Assembly (NCBI RefSeq): GCF_041381155.1
Contig: NC_091137.1
Location: 15,681,765 to 15,745,764 of the forward strand
Reading direction: 5' to 3'
DNA: 64,000 nucleotides
Source of the DNA: Argopecten irradians
Lineage: Eukaryota > Mollusca > Bivalvia > Pectinida > Pectinidae
Shown: positions 32,239 through 45,654 of the stretch, one piece after another
Position numbering within the stretch: position 1 is the stretch's first letter
Layout of the letters: the number at the start of each line of letters is the position of its first letter
Made by a program: the position numbers and the translations under genes
Notes under the pieces: generated by a model
Database searches by the model: none
Told to the model about the DNA's origin: nothing
The model's input: the letters and a program-made list of their open reading frames with translations, nothing else

Positions 32239-35200
32239 GAATAGGCGAATCCGTAGCACTTTTCAACGTTTTATGTTATTCATTTATCCATGTTAATTTT
32301 CTATATTTATTACATTATTGGAGCATACAAGATAACACAATTACATATATTAATGATTTTATTTTTTTATTATATAAAATATAACAAACCAGTTTTCAAG
32401 CTATATGTTGGCCTTACTTCAAACTTCCAAAAAGAGTCTAATTCAGCAGAAAATACATCAGCTTTTTCTGAGACAAATATTTGCTCTGTGTGATACTGTA
32501 TTAAAATGGACTATTTTCCGTAATGGCATCTTTCAAATTATAAGTAAAGGTTTTAATACAAAATAAAATGAAAAAAATTTCCAGCAATTTTATTTCTGTA
32601 TTTTGTTTGTCCGTTTCCGGACGAAAATTAGTATAGCGGTATCGAAACTCGAATGTTTCATTCAAAAACACCATTAACTTCCTTCGGCATCCATATACAG
32701 TGTAAATTTATTTCTGTTCTGCAAAAAGATAGATATACAATTATAACGATAATGGTCATTCATTTGTCACTACTGACGTGAAAGTTTCAATTCAATTCTT
32801 TATGGGTATTTTACAATTACATACACGTAGTTCTTCAACAGCAATATAAACAACAGAACAGAAGCAACAGCATGAACGAATATAAGGTGGTCCACTCTCC
32901 TCAGTTCAAGGGACTGTTTTATGAACAGGCACAACTGCTGTATAAATTTTAAATTACCGATCGTTAGCTAACTTATCCAAGTCCGATAGATCTCCATTAG
33001 CAATACGCAATCTCCGAAGAGGTGGCATATTGTTTCTGGTGCTTCACTAATAAAAAAGATGTTGAGCAGTGATTTTGAATTCAATTGTCACTATCAAAAA
33101 TGAAATATCTATCTAACTTCTTGCTCCTATTTTTCTTTTCCTCCTTCTTTCTCTCTTCTTCTTTTTTTCTTTTTTCTTTACTCATGTTTTCATTGGGTTT
33201 TCATTATTTTTCATATAAGAATATACATTGTATCTACATTTAATTCTTATTCTTCTCAATCTCTTCTTTCTATTTCATCCCATTATCCCTTCTTTCCTGC
33301 CCAATGCTTTGTTCTTTATTTTATTTTTCCCTCCCTCCTCCCTCTCTATCAAAAAACCCAAACAATGTAATTATACTGATGAATGAAATAATGACAGAGT
33401 GAAAGATGTGCATGAAAGATAACTGTATTAATATATTTCATGATTATGTGATTAATGTAAAATCGATATATTGTTTGATAAAAAAATATACCGTCTTGAC
33501 AGAGTTGCATGAAGAATGTCGATTTTCTCTCAAGTTTTATCATATTAGTTGATTCATAAGGGCTGAGATGGAGTACATCATACAAAAGGGATAAAATTGA
33601 CTAAAATTTCAAAAATCTTCTGCTCTACTCACAGATGTGGAAGAATCAAATACTCTTCCTAGATAGTGTAAATGGTGCTGCGGGGAGGTTTTCATTTAGA
33701 AATTTAAATCATTTCGAAAATTTCTGCCCCAACTATCTTTATTACGCTTCTTTTCAAAAAGACCATTTTTGGCTGGAAAAGAACTATAACTATACGTTAC
33801 TTGAAACAAATGAGGCTTTTTTGTGAAATGTATATTGGCATTAAAAGTGAACGTCTAAAGTTTATCTCCATCAAAACTTGCTCTATATCATCGATAAGAA
33901 GTTTTTACAATGTGCTTTAGCTAATTAAATGCACTTTTCTAATAATGTGAAAGCAGGTTCGGAAAGTAGTATACTCAAGAAGATTTTTTAAACGAATTCA
34001 CTACAATGTCAGAAAAGATTTCACCGTTTACATGAAATAAAAAAAAAATATCGTTATAAGGCCTTTCTGTGTATGTTTTGTGCCACGGTTATGCCCCTTT
34101 AACCGAGTTCACCAGAACTACACTCATGTTTACGTTTTATGCGGTGGTGTAGTTATCCCCCTTTGACGCCTCATACATGTAATGTAAACATATGTACACG
34201 ACTACATGCTGAAGTACACGGACTACGAGTTAACCATGCTGTAACAACGGTTGACACAAACGACAGGTGCTATATTTCACGTGAATCAGTTTCAGCAAGC
34301 AGGTAAATACGATTAGGTCCATTCGTTGACTACTGGTCTGCATGGACGTCGACATACACATACACTTTAATAAACATATAGGCCTATCCACATGTATCAG
34401 TGCATTGTGACCTAAATAAATACATGTGTGGAAGGCCTGTACTGTGTACAGTTGTACTTTAGTCGTTTAGACCACCCACGACCTTTTCAATTAACATGTC
34501 TTTCTAATATTACATTAATTTGTTAAGTTAATTATCAGCATCCTAAATACTGACCTGCGCGAACTACATGTACATTTGTATGTTACGTACACGTACACAT
34601 CATTGATATCAGATCTACATTGTATGCTTCTGGGTCAAATCAATCGAAGGCTGTATTTGATGGAAAATAACCAGGCTGCTAATTCACTGTTATGTTTACT
34701 GGTATTGAAAAACCGTTACCTTTCCCGTGATTTCAGAAATTATTGTCACAGATCTGCATTTGAATGCCTACAATTGACAAAATGTACATGTAATATATTT
34801 TATGAAGACTTTGACATTTAAAGCCTTCCGATCGTCTTTGTGTATTCCTCAGATTATGTTATATTAAACTATCGCTGTAACACCACAGCATTGTTGATTT
34901 TTTTGAGAAATAATATTTGAAAACTTTTATTATGAATCATCACAGTTCAATGATGAGTGGAGAATGTTAAGATCACTGATTACGATGTTGAGATAATGAC
35001 ATATTTACCTTTACGGGTGATAGGCCTAGTCCTAAATGTCAATGTCATTTATATTGTGACGTCACGTTTTCGCACAATACATGTATTAGATCCGATGTAA
35101 ATAAAAGTGATATCAATTAATGCTTATAACTATTTTTTCAGACTACTTGACAAAAGAGAATATGTTTAAACGTACAAATTCCACCGATTTCCAAGGGGAT

Positions 35201-35690
35201 TTTCCAACACCATACGCAAAGTCGATGTTTCTATTGTAATGTCACGATAACGTTGAGTTTTCGCGTCATTCTTGGATGTTTTTTTCTTCGTAGAGGTACG
35301 AAGAAACATAAAAGGTCAATCAGACAGTCTGATTTACAATAAAAGTATGAAAAAAAAAAAAAAAAGAAAATGATTATTGACAAATGAAAAACAAAAGTCG
35401 AAATTCTCTTGGTGACATTTTTTCAGTATTCAACATACAAATATTGACTTTTTGTAGGGAAATACGAGGGGATTGTTAAACCTGAGAAAGGTGATATTAC
35501 TGGAGGCCGAACCTTTCAAACAATCCTCGTATTCACTTACAAAAAGTCATTAATTGTTTTTGTTATATGAAACGATACAAGTTTTGCTATTTGAAACAAT
35601 TTTGAAGCAAGGACAGCGCAATAACCATAATTGAAAAAAATCAAAATCTTCATCCACGTATCATCTGAAGGTATTTGTACCTAACTTTAA
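32239..35690. other. Intergenic region before FMO-A
   Basis: Mostly featureless AT-rich DNA. Bases 33120-33350 form a pyrimidine-rich tract. Bases 33597-33670 are a relic of the 330-bp core of the pearl-like element (CTAAAATTTCAAAAATCTTCT...ATACTCTTCCTAGATAG). A poly(A) run lies at about 35346-35365. FMO-A 5' UTR and promoter should lie near the right end. Confidence 0.45.
35446..35549. repeat. Palindromic fold-back element (104 bp)
   Basis: GACTTTTTGTAGGGAAATAC and GAGGGGATTGTT are mirrored by AACAATCCTCGTATTC and ACTTACAAAAAGTC. It lies about 350 bp before the FMO-A start codon. No ORF. Confidence 0.75.
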
Positions 35691-35693
35691 CTT

Positions 35694-35904
35694 GGCCCTT
35701 TTCAGACCAGTAACAGTTTAACCTCAGAAACTGCCTAACTTTAGGCCTTTTTCAGACCAGTAACAGTTTGACCTCAGAAGACTGCCTAAATTTAACTAGA
35801 TCCTTTTTTTTCAGATAAGTAATAGTTTGACTTCAGAAGACTGCCTAACTTTAACCAGGCCTTTTTTCAGATCTGGAACAATTTTACCTTAGTAGACTGT
35901 GACA
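35694..35904 (+). repeat. Four degenerate 50-60-bp repeats with acceptor-like T-tract plus CAG, abutting the FMO-A start
   Basis: Units start near 35694, 35743, 35800 and 35858. Each carries a T-rich run ending in TTTTCAG, then GTAACAGTTTGACCTCAG-like sequence and GACTGCCTAAC-like sequence. In the last unit the final part reads CTTAGTAGACTGTGACA and is followed directly by the ATG. The pattern looks like tandem copies of an intron-end region. Confidence 0.7.
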
Positions 35905-38900
35905 ATGAAGGAAGTGGCCGTTATAGGGGCAGGGGCCAGTGGTCTCACTGCCATCAAGTGTTGTTTGGACGAAGGGCTGGTACCCACGTGCTTCGAAAGA
36001 ACCAGTGACATAGGTAAGCACATTGTATTACATGGGTGTTTGTTTGTTTGTTTGGTTTGCTTTATTATATTTAACAGCCAGGGTCATGTAAGGACATGGT
36101 GTATTGCGGGTATGAAGTGCGAGGTGCGTGTTTTGGGAGTTCAGCATATTCGTGTTGTGTCTTCTTGTAATGTGGAACAATTGCCTTTTCATAGTGCTAT
36201 ATCACTGAAGCATGCTGCAAAAAAAAAAAAAAAAAAAAAAACACCAAGCAACCCGATCTACCATGTCACATTATACTGTCTGACAACGGGCAAACGAGTC
36301 GTTCAACCTCCTTACTGCTGAACGCTAAGCAGGAGCAGACACTACCACTTTTATAGATTATGGCATGTGTTTGCCAGAGGACAGAACCCAGAGCCTACCT
36401 TTCATGGGCGAGCGCTCAACTGAAGGCCAAAAAAGAGGCATTGTCAAGGGAGACGTTAGGAAGAAAAAAGTTTGTTAACAATAAGAGAAGATATCAATCA
36501 AATTCACATTCAAATCACGCTCCATCATTTTGGTGAATGCAAAGGTATAATAATTAATTTGTATATTTGCAGGCGGGCTGTGGAACTACACGGATGATAT
36601 AAGAGATGACCAGGCGTGTGTGATGAAGTCGACAGTCATTAACACCAGTAAAGAGATGATGTGTTATAGTGACTTCCCAATCCCAGAGGAATTTCCTATG
36701 TATATGCACAACAAGTATGTCAAGCGGTACTTCCAAATGTACGCGGACAACTTCAAACTGGCCAAGTACATTCAGTTACACACCGAGGTAAGTTCTGTTT
36801 GAGCTGGTTCTCATTATCATGATATTTGTGATGAAGGTCTATTAATGAAAGAGAAATCAAAGACACTGTTGATCAGGAGTTGGATGGAGATTCTGTTTTA
36901 GTTCTGATCTTGCCTGATCGTTCCCTTGTTGCCATCAGGTTCTTATTTGAGATGATTGTAACAAGAGTTGCCATTATAATCAAAACGTTTGTTTCTTACT
37001 TTTGAATAGTTTTGTTATTTGTCAGAATATGAATACAAAGCTTTTTCAGGCAAATGTGGTAACCTTTCTTGTCGGACTTGGTATAATATTATGGACTCAA
37101 ATGTTTACTGTAGATAAAAAAACTAAGTTTACAATTTTTTTAGGTATTTATGTATTGTTTTTCCGAATGGCCAGCAAAACGGCAATAGAGTGGGTCAAAA
37201 GTTCGCATCGTTTTCCATTGTTTTCATTGATTGATTCAAAAGTCGAATTTGAAATATAATAGTTTAGGGACAAAAACAGAATGCTTAAAGTTGGGCATGG
37301 AGATACTTACCTACATGATACGGTGGGCTGCGGATTTTAACTCAACACGAAACTCTTTTTCTGAAGGTATTGTCCATAAAACAAGCCGAGGATTTCGACA
37401 GTAATGGACAATGGATCATTACAACTCGCGACAAAAAGACAAAAAACGAAGTCACCAAGACTTTTGACGCTGTGTTGGTGTGCACAGGCCACCATGCCAG
37501 TACGAACAAACCGGATTTCCCGGGACTTTCTAAATTTAAAGGCAAGGTTCTGCACTCGCACGACTATAAGACGCCTCATGATTACCTGGATCAAAGGGTT
37601 GTCATCATAGGGATTGGGAATTCTGGAGGTGACGCAGCCGTGGAACTTAGTCACGTGACTTCTCAGGTAAGCTTCTCTAATTAAAGAATAAAGATAAAAA
37701 TAGAATTTAATTTTTAATTAGATCACGCAAAGGTAACATATAGTGATGCAGCTTTCATTCATTCATTAGATTAATTGATATTGGTAAATATATCCTATAA
37801 ATATAATTAGTTATATAAGCCTTATACGCTCTACTAATCCATGCTTTATGGATACATCTTTCGCCTTTACCGTTATGAAGTATGGTCTATGTGTGAAAAT
37901 TCGTATTAGCAATAAGGATAACTACAATCATAGTATAATGTATAATATAAAGAATAATTTGGTTTGTTAGTTGTAACTCCTAAAATAAATGGAATTGAAG
38001 AATGCTGTCAAAGTGCATATTTAGTCGATCCTGAGCATATGTTCGGCTAGATACCAAATATATTTAAAGACAGGATTTGTCAATATTTTCCAATGTATTC
38101 TGCATGTTATGTATACGCGTGAGGATATTTGGTGTGAGCATATTTTCTTTTTTTCATTAATATTCTATGCCATGAAAATGGGATGGTGCTGCACCCTCTA
38201 GTTATATACTTGACTAAATAAGTATATTTATTGTGCATGTATTTGCAGGTTTTCCTCAGCACAAGACGGGGTAGTTGGGTACTGAACCGTATAGGTCCAA
38301 ACGGTCTACCTGTTGACATGGCATTTTCCTCCAGGTTGATGACGTCTATGTTGAAAATCATCCCGATGTCTATCCTAGAATCGATGGCACGTTCTCAGGT
38401 GAACAAAAGATTCGACCATGCAGCCTATTCATTACAGCCAGAGCATTCCTTCTTTAGCCAGCATCCTATGGTCAACGACGAACTGCCTAATCGTATTGCC
38501 AGTGGCTCGGTCAGAATCAAAACAGATATCAAATGTTTCACGGAGAATGGCGTGGAATTCACAGATGGAACAAAAGAAAATAATATTGACGCTGTGATTC
38601 TTGCTACTGGCTATGTGTTCGGGTTCCCTTTCATTGATAAGTCCGTCATTGATGTTCAGGACAACCGCATAGAACTATTCAAATACATGTTTCCACCAAA
38701 CCTTAAAAAGTCCACCATTGCCATCGTCGGTTGTGTACAGCCAATTGGTGCATTGATGCCAATATCCGAACTTCAATGTCGACTTGCAACCAGGGTGTTC
38801 AAGGTAATGTAAAACCAACAGAATTCGATCATGCAATTACTGGTAAAATAACTGATGGAGACGTACTGATTAAGTTATTTTCTTGTATTCTGTACTTTAG

Positions 38901-41433
38901 CAGGATAATAGTGACTGAACAATGAACATTCTTTTATATGTGCAGCTTTCCAGTGGATGGCAAATTTAATCAGATAAAACCAATAGTTTCTTGATCTTTA
39001 TATAAAAGACAAATGGAAAATTTGTAGAAGAATCTTACACCTTTGATTGTAATATATTTAAATATGTTACTGTCCAGGGATGAGTGTTTAAATATAAATA
39101 TATTGTGTAGGGCGATGTGGTGTTACCATCTAGGGATGAGATGTGGGCCGACATTCGAGGGAAGGAAGAGATGATGAGACGGAGATATGTGAAATCTAAA
39201 CGCCACACCATACAAGTAGACTGGATTCCTTTTATGGACGAGCTCGCCACATTGAATGGCTGTAAACCAGACCTTAGTAAGTATACACTTTATTGATACC
39301 ATCACTTACGATAAAATACCATTAAATAAAATGGCTGTAAACCAGACCTTAGTAAGTATACACTCTTATTGATACATACCATCACTTACGATAAAATACC
39401 ATTAAATAAAATGGCTGTAAACAGACCTTAGTAAGTATACACTTTATTGATACCATCACTTACGATAATGAATACCATTAAATAAAATGGCTGTAAACCA
39501 GACCTTAGTAAGTATACACTTTATTGATACCATCACTTACGATAAAATACCATTAAATAAAATGGCTGTAAACCAGACCTTAGTAAGTATACACTTTATT
39601 GATACCATCACTTACGATAAAATACCATAAATAAAATGGCTGTAAACCAGACCTTAGTAAGTATACACTTTATTGATACCATCACTTACGATAAAATACC
39701 ATTAAATAAAATGGCTGTAAACCAGACCTTAGTAAGTATACACTTTATTGATTCCATCACTTACGATAAAATACCATAAATAAAATGGCGGTAAACCAGA
39801 CCTTATTAAATATACACTTTATTGATACCATCACTTACGATAAGTATAACTTCTCAAGTTCTACCAGTCCGATTTAGCTGAAACTTACATGAAATGATCC
39901 TGACATGGTACCGACAAAGTGTTGTTATTTTTTGAGTCGATCCGAAATCCAAGATGGCAGCCACAGCCGTCATCTTGAAAAAACATTTTGAACTTCTCAA
40001 GTTCTACCAATTCGATTTGGCTGAAACTTGCATGAAATAATCCTGACATGGTACCGACAAAGTGTTGTTATTTTTCGTGTCGATCCGAAATCCAAGATGG
40101 TCGCCACAGCCGCCATCTTGAAAACACATTTTGAACTTCTTCTGAAGTTTTACCGTTACTATTTGGCTGAAACTTGTATGAAATGATCCTGACATGGTCC
40201 CGAAAAAGTGTTGTTATTTTTCGTGTCGATCCAAAATCCAATATGGTCGCCACAGCCGCCATCTTGAAAACACATTTTGAACTTCTTCTCAAGTTCTACC
40301 GGAACTATTTGGCTGAAACTTGCATGAAATGATTCTGACATGGTCCCGACAAAGTGTTGTTACATCTCTGGTTGATCCCAAATCGAAGATGGCTACCATG
40401 ACACTACATCTAATTAATTTCCTATGTGATTATTGCCAAGGTAGTCAGATGTCCGTTAAGGCCCTTGGGCCTCTCGTTTTTTACGTGACAACAAATACAA
40501 ACATCAAATAAGACATATGACATGGGTTTTCCACATTTAGCCCTCTTAAAATATTAAACTAGAATGATATATTATGTATCCACTGCCTATTATATTAATG
40601 GTTGACATATTTTACACCCCCCTTATATTGTTGTTTGTTTTCACCTGTCTTTGTCATTCCGTTCAACCGTGTATCGAATACCAAACTATAATCTCAATAA
40701 TGGTATCAGATTTTGGATGTTTGAAATGTCATTGCCACATTCGACAGTTTTTAATTCTCCAAAGCCACATTCAGCATCCGGCCATGCATAATGGTCCATA
40801 AGGAATTTTGAAAGTGTTTTGGAGTTCCACGGTCTTAATTTTTGGAATCTGTTTCTATTAAAAATATTAAATCAGATTCTTTGCTTAGAACGTTGTTTTG
40901 ATTTGCGACTCCGTTGTGTCATTCGAACTCATTGGATATTACGTTGACCCCGAATCCAATCTAGCAATCGTATGTTAGGTGTTTTCACAAAGAACACTTA
41001 CTCTAACAGTAAACACCAGGGTTTTATTCTCCGTGTCCTTTCTTAGGAATAAAATATATTTTTATCCATTTATCCTATCCAGTCTTTGTGTATTTGTTTT
41101 CTATTTAATGATCGGCATAAGTAATGTTTTAAAATAATCTTGAACAATAAACAATTTTTGTTCTAAACTTATCATCCACTTACAGAGCTGTTGCTTCGGC
41201 ATGATCCACAGCTTGCGATGAAGTGTATGTTCGGACCGTGTACCCCTTACCAGTTCAGACTGGAGGGACCGGGGAAATGGAGCGGTGCTAGAAACGCGAT
41301 CTTCACGCAGTTTGACCGTACCATGAGCTGCCTGAAGACGAGACCGTTAGGATTTGAGCCGAAAAAGTCTCGAGGAATATTGCTGTTCTTTCTAGTCGTA
41401 CTGCTTGCTGTTATGTATAAACTGTTCTTCTAA
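35905..41433 (+). CDS. Flavin-containing monooxygenase (FMO-A)
   Basis: FAD- and NADPH-dependent enzyme that oxygenates soft nucleophiles such as amines and sulfides; expected on the ER membrane. Exons: 35905-36013, 36573-36787, 37367-37666, 38249-38803, 39111-39276, 41186-41433; total 1593 nt, 530 aa, all phases consistent. FAD site GAGASG at 8-13. FMO identifying motif F165-x-G-x3-H-x3-Y175 ([11 protein letters not shown]). NADPH site GIGNSG at 190-195. [16 protein letters not shown] near 277-290, ATGY at 327-330, [16 protein letters not shown] near the end, and a hydrophobic C-terminal anchor ([14 protein letters not shown]) with a short tail. The length matches the family (about 530-535 aa). 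An upstream in-frame GTG exists, but the ATG at 35905 matches FMO-B. Intron 1 holds a SINE-like repeat, and intron 5 a tandem array copied from the end of exon 5. Its tandem partner is FMO-B, 12.6 kb downstream. Orthology to a given vertebrate FMO cannot be assigned. Confidence 0.96.
36038..36480 (+). repeat. Dispersed SINE-like element in FMO-A intron 1
   Basis: Starts after TGTTTGTTTGTTTGG, holds TTTAACAGCCAGGGTCATGT, TTCGTGTTGTGTC and a poly(A) run at 36219-36241, and ends with GGCGAGCGCTCAACTGAAGG. The head matches 5822-6075 (inverted) and the tail matches 43540-43660. It is probably two repeat modules or one long non-autonomous element. Confidence 0.65.
39255..39835 (+). repeat. Minisatellite (74-80 bp, 8 units) copied from the end of FMO-A exon 5 and its splice donor
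   Basis: CTGTAAACCAGACCTTAGTAAG begins in exon 5 at 39260 and recurs at 39335, 39415, 39491, 39565, 39640, 39715 and about 39789. Each unit carries the last 17 coding bases of the exon, the donor GTAAGTATAC and about 57 bp of intron start. Six extra units keep a perfect donor; the last reads TTAAAT and has lost it. The array is nearly uniform, so it is probably young. Confidence 0.95.
39838..40482 (+). mobile_element. Pearl-like element with about 145-bp tandem core, partial
   Basis: Follows the exon-derived array directly. Units start with AACTTCTCAAGTTCTACC and carry CCATCTTGAAAACACATTTTG (about 39967, 40108, 40255). It ends AAGGCCCTTGGGCCTCTCGTTTT, the 3' signature of the family. No TTTTAG hairpin end was seen, so this copy is 5'-deleted. 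Lies in FMO-A intron 5. Confidence 0.7.
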
Positions 41434-44400
41434 GTTTCAGAAGGGCTTGAAATAGTCTTTAACTAGATAATGATAATGTGTGCCGGTTGATGAGTGTGAC
41501 GGTAACATACATAGACATAAACGACATTGGATAAATAATAGTTGTTGAAAATATTATATAGATGTGTTCATTTGACTATTGTTGTATCAGTATTTTGATC
41601 TAAATTATGTTTAGATTAAGTACGGGTCTGTTGTTGGATGGATATTTACTTGTTGTCATTTAATTTTTTAATTGTTAGAAATAGACTGTTACTTTATGTT
41701 TATCAAAATATATGTTTTTATTGTTTTAACTTTACATTAATTTTGCTAATTAAGTGAATGATTGTATTATTTGAAATATAAATTTTCCAAGTATGCTAAT
41801 GAACAAAATGTGGAAATCTGCTTTATTCTTGGTAATCTATACGTTTCTATTTCCGGTATATTTATTATTAGCATTACTCCACCGGGCCCAATTTCATCAG
41901 TATAACTTCGAGTAAGCAAAGGTCTTAACTTCATATTATCTGAAGGGGAACATTACGATAGCTGACCTTTTAAAATCAGAAATTTCTCTAACTCCAGGTA
42001 CGATAAATGTCTCTAAATGGATTTTTTTTCTCAGTAAATGAATTTTCTCATGTTAAGGAAATGTATAAAATGTATTCAGGGATATCAATTATTAACCTAT
42101 TGTGTTTGTATACCCCGGTTTACTGAGGACTTGTATCATAATAATAGATCGGGGGCTATTGTTTTCGTTCGTGGTATTATGACAATCAGTCGATCTATTA
42201 TAAAACATATTTAACATGTAGTTTATTTACACAATGTTAATGATATAATGGATGATAATAATGAGAAATGTTATTTTGAAGCAACTCTTGCCGAAATGTA
42301 CAAATACCAATCTTCTGATGTAACAGAATGACATGTGTTAATGGATGTGTACCATTATTATTTAGTACTTCAAGTCAACGACTTTATTTAATGATGTTTG
42401 CATAATTGGTGGATTGAAATTAACCAGAGATACACGGAATATCAGTTTGTAGAATATCATAAACAACAATCTATTCCAATACAAAACAACTGTTAACCAG
42501 CTTATCTTTGCCTGTAGGGGTAGAAGTCTTCATCATGACTTAAATCGTCGTAAAAGTAGTTATAAAAGCGCGAAATATGTTTCGTTTACACTATATTTGT
42601 GCTGTCTGACTCATAACTCATTTATTTTTAAATGAACAGTGATTTCTGAGAATAAATAATTAAGAATTAATTTATAAAATAATGCTGCTTATACTTTGAA
42701 ACGATACATGTATCTGCTGTTACCTAGCAGTGATTAATCTTAAAACAATTTGCTGAAGAACGAATGTGACTATTGGTATGATGTATGCATTTTAAGACAA
42801 TGAATTCTTCCATTAAATCCTCTTTGTAATGGTGCTACCAAATCAATTATCATTTTATTGAATTGATCTCGTGATGCATTGTTTTAATTACATTGAAAAA
42901 AAATAATAATTGTGATTATGTATATAATTTCTATTGTTTATAATATTGGATGTTTACATTAGAGCAGGGATAGATCAAGCATAACTTTTCACCTCTGTGA
43001 ATAACTTAGTAGTTGTTATGACATTTACTGCTTTGTCAGATATGAAATATTCTATACGTTATCCTTTCCGTATTCAATAGAACAAATTCCTAAATAGTAA
43101 AACACTATTGTTTTTATATATGTTTGTTTATCGCAGATTACAATAACCATATACCTTACTTTACCAATGTATTTGACACTGTGGTGAAAATATCTATTAC
43201 AGACGAAATATAGATTTTTAAATACATTTACCTGTCATTATAGTAAATAGACCTGTCATTAGAAGATAAAACGGCGTAGAAGGAAAATATCTACATATTC
43301 TTTGAACTGTCATAATGTTTTGTAAACTTAATGATTAAAGATAATTCCCTACAATATTGCGCTTAATATTCGTTTTCTTGTATTATATTTGTTACTTTAT
43401 TTGTAGCGGTTTGAATAAGTTATGAACATTTTGTTAATACTTAAACGAATTTGTAACTCGACGCAAAAGTAGTATGAACACATACATTTATTTTGAGAAA
43501 TCGGTGTGCCAGATTTAGAAACGCTATTTATATTTCTTTATAGACTGGTGTGACTCGGCCAGGGCATATAACCTAGAGCCTTAATTCCTCGCAGGGGCGA
43601 GCGCTCAACCGAAGGCTAAAGGTGAGGCCGTGTCGAAGGAGATGTTATGAAGACGGAAGTCAGATAGGAAAAGTATAACAAATAATGTTTGTCTCATTTC
43701 TTTATATGACATATAGACCGACCAGTCCAGTGTAATAAACATTTGCATAGTACATGTTTAGGGTACAAGCACCTGAGTAAATAAATAATAAAAAAAACAG
43801 TTGTGAAAGCACATTGACTTTTCATGCATTATGACGTCGGACCTGGGGATGAAAATCTAATGTTTAAATTTTTATGGAATATGTACATTAAGTATATATG
43901 GGTCTTCTAAGGGTTTCTGAAGGAATGAGTCCTCGCAAACGCAACATGCTAATGGAACTATCGATCATTTTTACTATCGTAATGCTTCACTTTAAAGTGA
44001 TGTAATAATATAAATGTCACACTGTGACCTAGTTAGCTAATCACACGTGTATATTTGGAGTGTCCTATATAGAACCGCGATGTTTTATGTACCCTGCACT
44101 TTAACACTGGTTTTCCAAGGTGAAGGTCGAGAGGACATATCTTCTATTTGTTTTGATAAGAACATATCAATCCGCTGTTACTAAATCTGTATAACACATT
44201 GTGTTCCGCTTGACCTTTTATGGTTATGTAATTTATATATATATAAATAGTTTGTGTTTATATATTTGCGAAATGAACAAGAAAGTATAAACATTTGTAT
44301 GATTTCTCACCTATTAAGATGTGAATGGTGTTCTGATCATTAAATGATTATGCAACCAGTTAACCTCTCTATCCTTGAAGGTATTTGCTTTCAGTCTATT

Positions 44401-45654
44401 TTCAGAATTAATCAAGATATAAGATGGTGTGACCTTGGAAGGGGGATGGTTTTAAAGGTCAAATATATAGTTGCCGACACCCTTTTTAACCCAAACAACA
44501 TTTAAGAATGAATTAAAAAAAGCTGCAATGTTTATCATGTGGAGAACACGAACAGGGAACATGACCTTCAGATCAAATTTCTACAACACATTAGATATAA
44601 ATGGACACTTAAATTGGGTTGCAGTACACTGGCCCCAGTATCTCGTAAACAAAAGTGCAGACTTTAGTAAGTTTTTCTCCTTATGTAACTAATTTAAATA
44701 TTTATGACTTAAGTAAGTTTTTTGAAATTGGACTCTGGTAAGATATATAGTCTTGATTTTTAACAGGTTTTAAGTTTAGATAGAGGAAATAGAAGTTTAC
44801 ATGAATTGGCCGAATTTAAATTACAAGTTATAATAGACACAACCATAACTTAACTAAAACATTATTTTTGCAGAATTTGGTAACTGTACACTAAATGGTA
44901 TACTGCTGTGATTACATGGACCGTAACTGCTTCTGCAGTTTTCAAACTGTACATAACACTAGAGATTCCTATCGGAAATAAGAAAGTTATATTGTAATAT
45001 ATTATAAAGATGTTTATGATTATCTGAACATTAACAATTTTGTAATGGAAACTGGTATTGATCTGTAAGATATTAATTAATATCATAAAATATATATGTA
45101 AATAACGGTGATTTAGCGGTACTAACGACTTGCCGATCGTTGACTAACATTGTGATAGTATATTAATTTTAGTACGCTGCTGTAATATTTATTTGTCAAT
45201 GAAAGGTTAAATTTACTTATGGATGTTGATAAGCTTATAGAAACAGATTACATTTGCATAAGGTCATGTGACGGATAGCTATATATCATTTATGTATTTT
45301 GCTGTTAGAGAATCATAAGATCTATTGTAGATACTGGTTTTGTATCGGTGCTGAATCGAACTAGACTGGGCACCAGTCTCTAGAATATTGAAAATATCAC
45401 TAAATGTTGGCTTTAATATTTTGTCTCGTCTACATTTCTGATTCAAGCTTAGGGAAGATAATCTAGTACAGAACTCTGGTTAGAAAATAACTTATGGTCA
45501 GGATAGTACCACGACAGTTATGGGTACCCCAAATTCCATAATATCCATAATGCAATTTCGGATATTTGAAAATGAAACATGCATATCCGTACTGAGCAAT
45601 GCCTCCTTTTATGAATATTCATAAATTAATTATGAATATTCTAACATTGTAACT
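41434..45654. other. Intergenic after FMO-A
   Basis: 3' UTR of FMO-A, then AT-rich DNA. Bases 43540-43660 are a copy of the tail of the SINE-like element (GGCGAGCGCTCAACCGAAGG). The ORF at 44471-44692 has no recognised relative. Nothing else is supportable. Confidence 0.45.

Noticed and set aside
35899-35904. Upstream in-frame GTG as FMO-A start
   Set aside because: The ATG at 35905 gives the usual FMO N-terminus and matches FMO-B.
44471-44692. Possible single exon (73 codons)
   Set aside because: No recognised domain and no second exon in phase.
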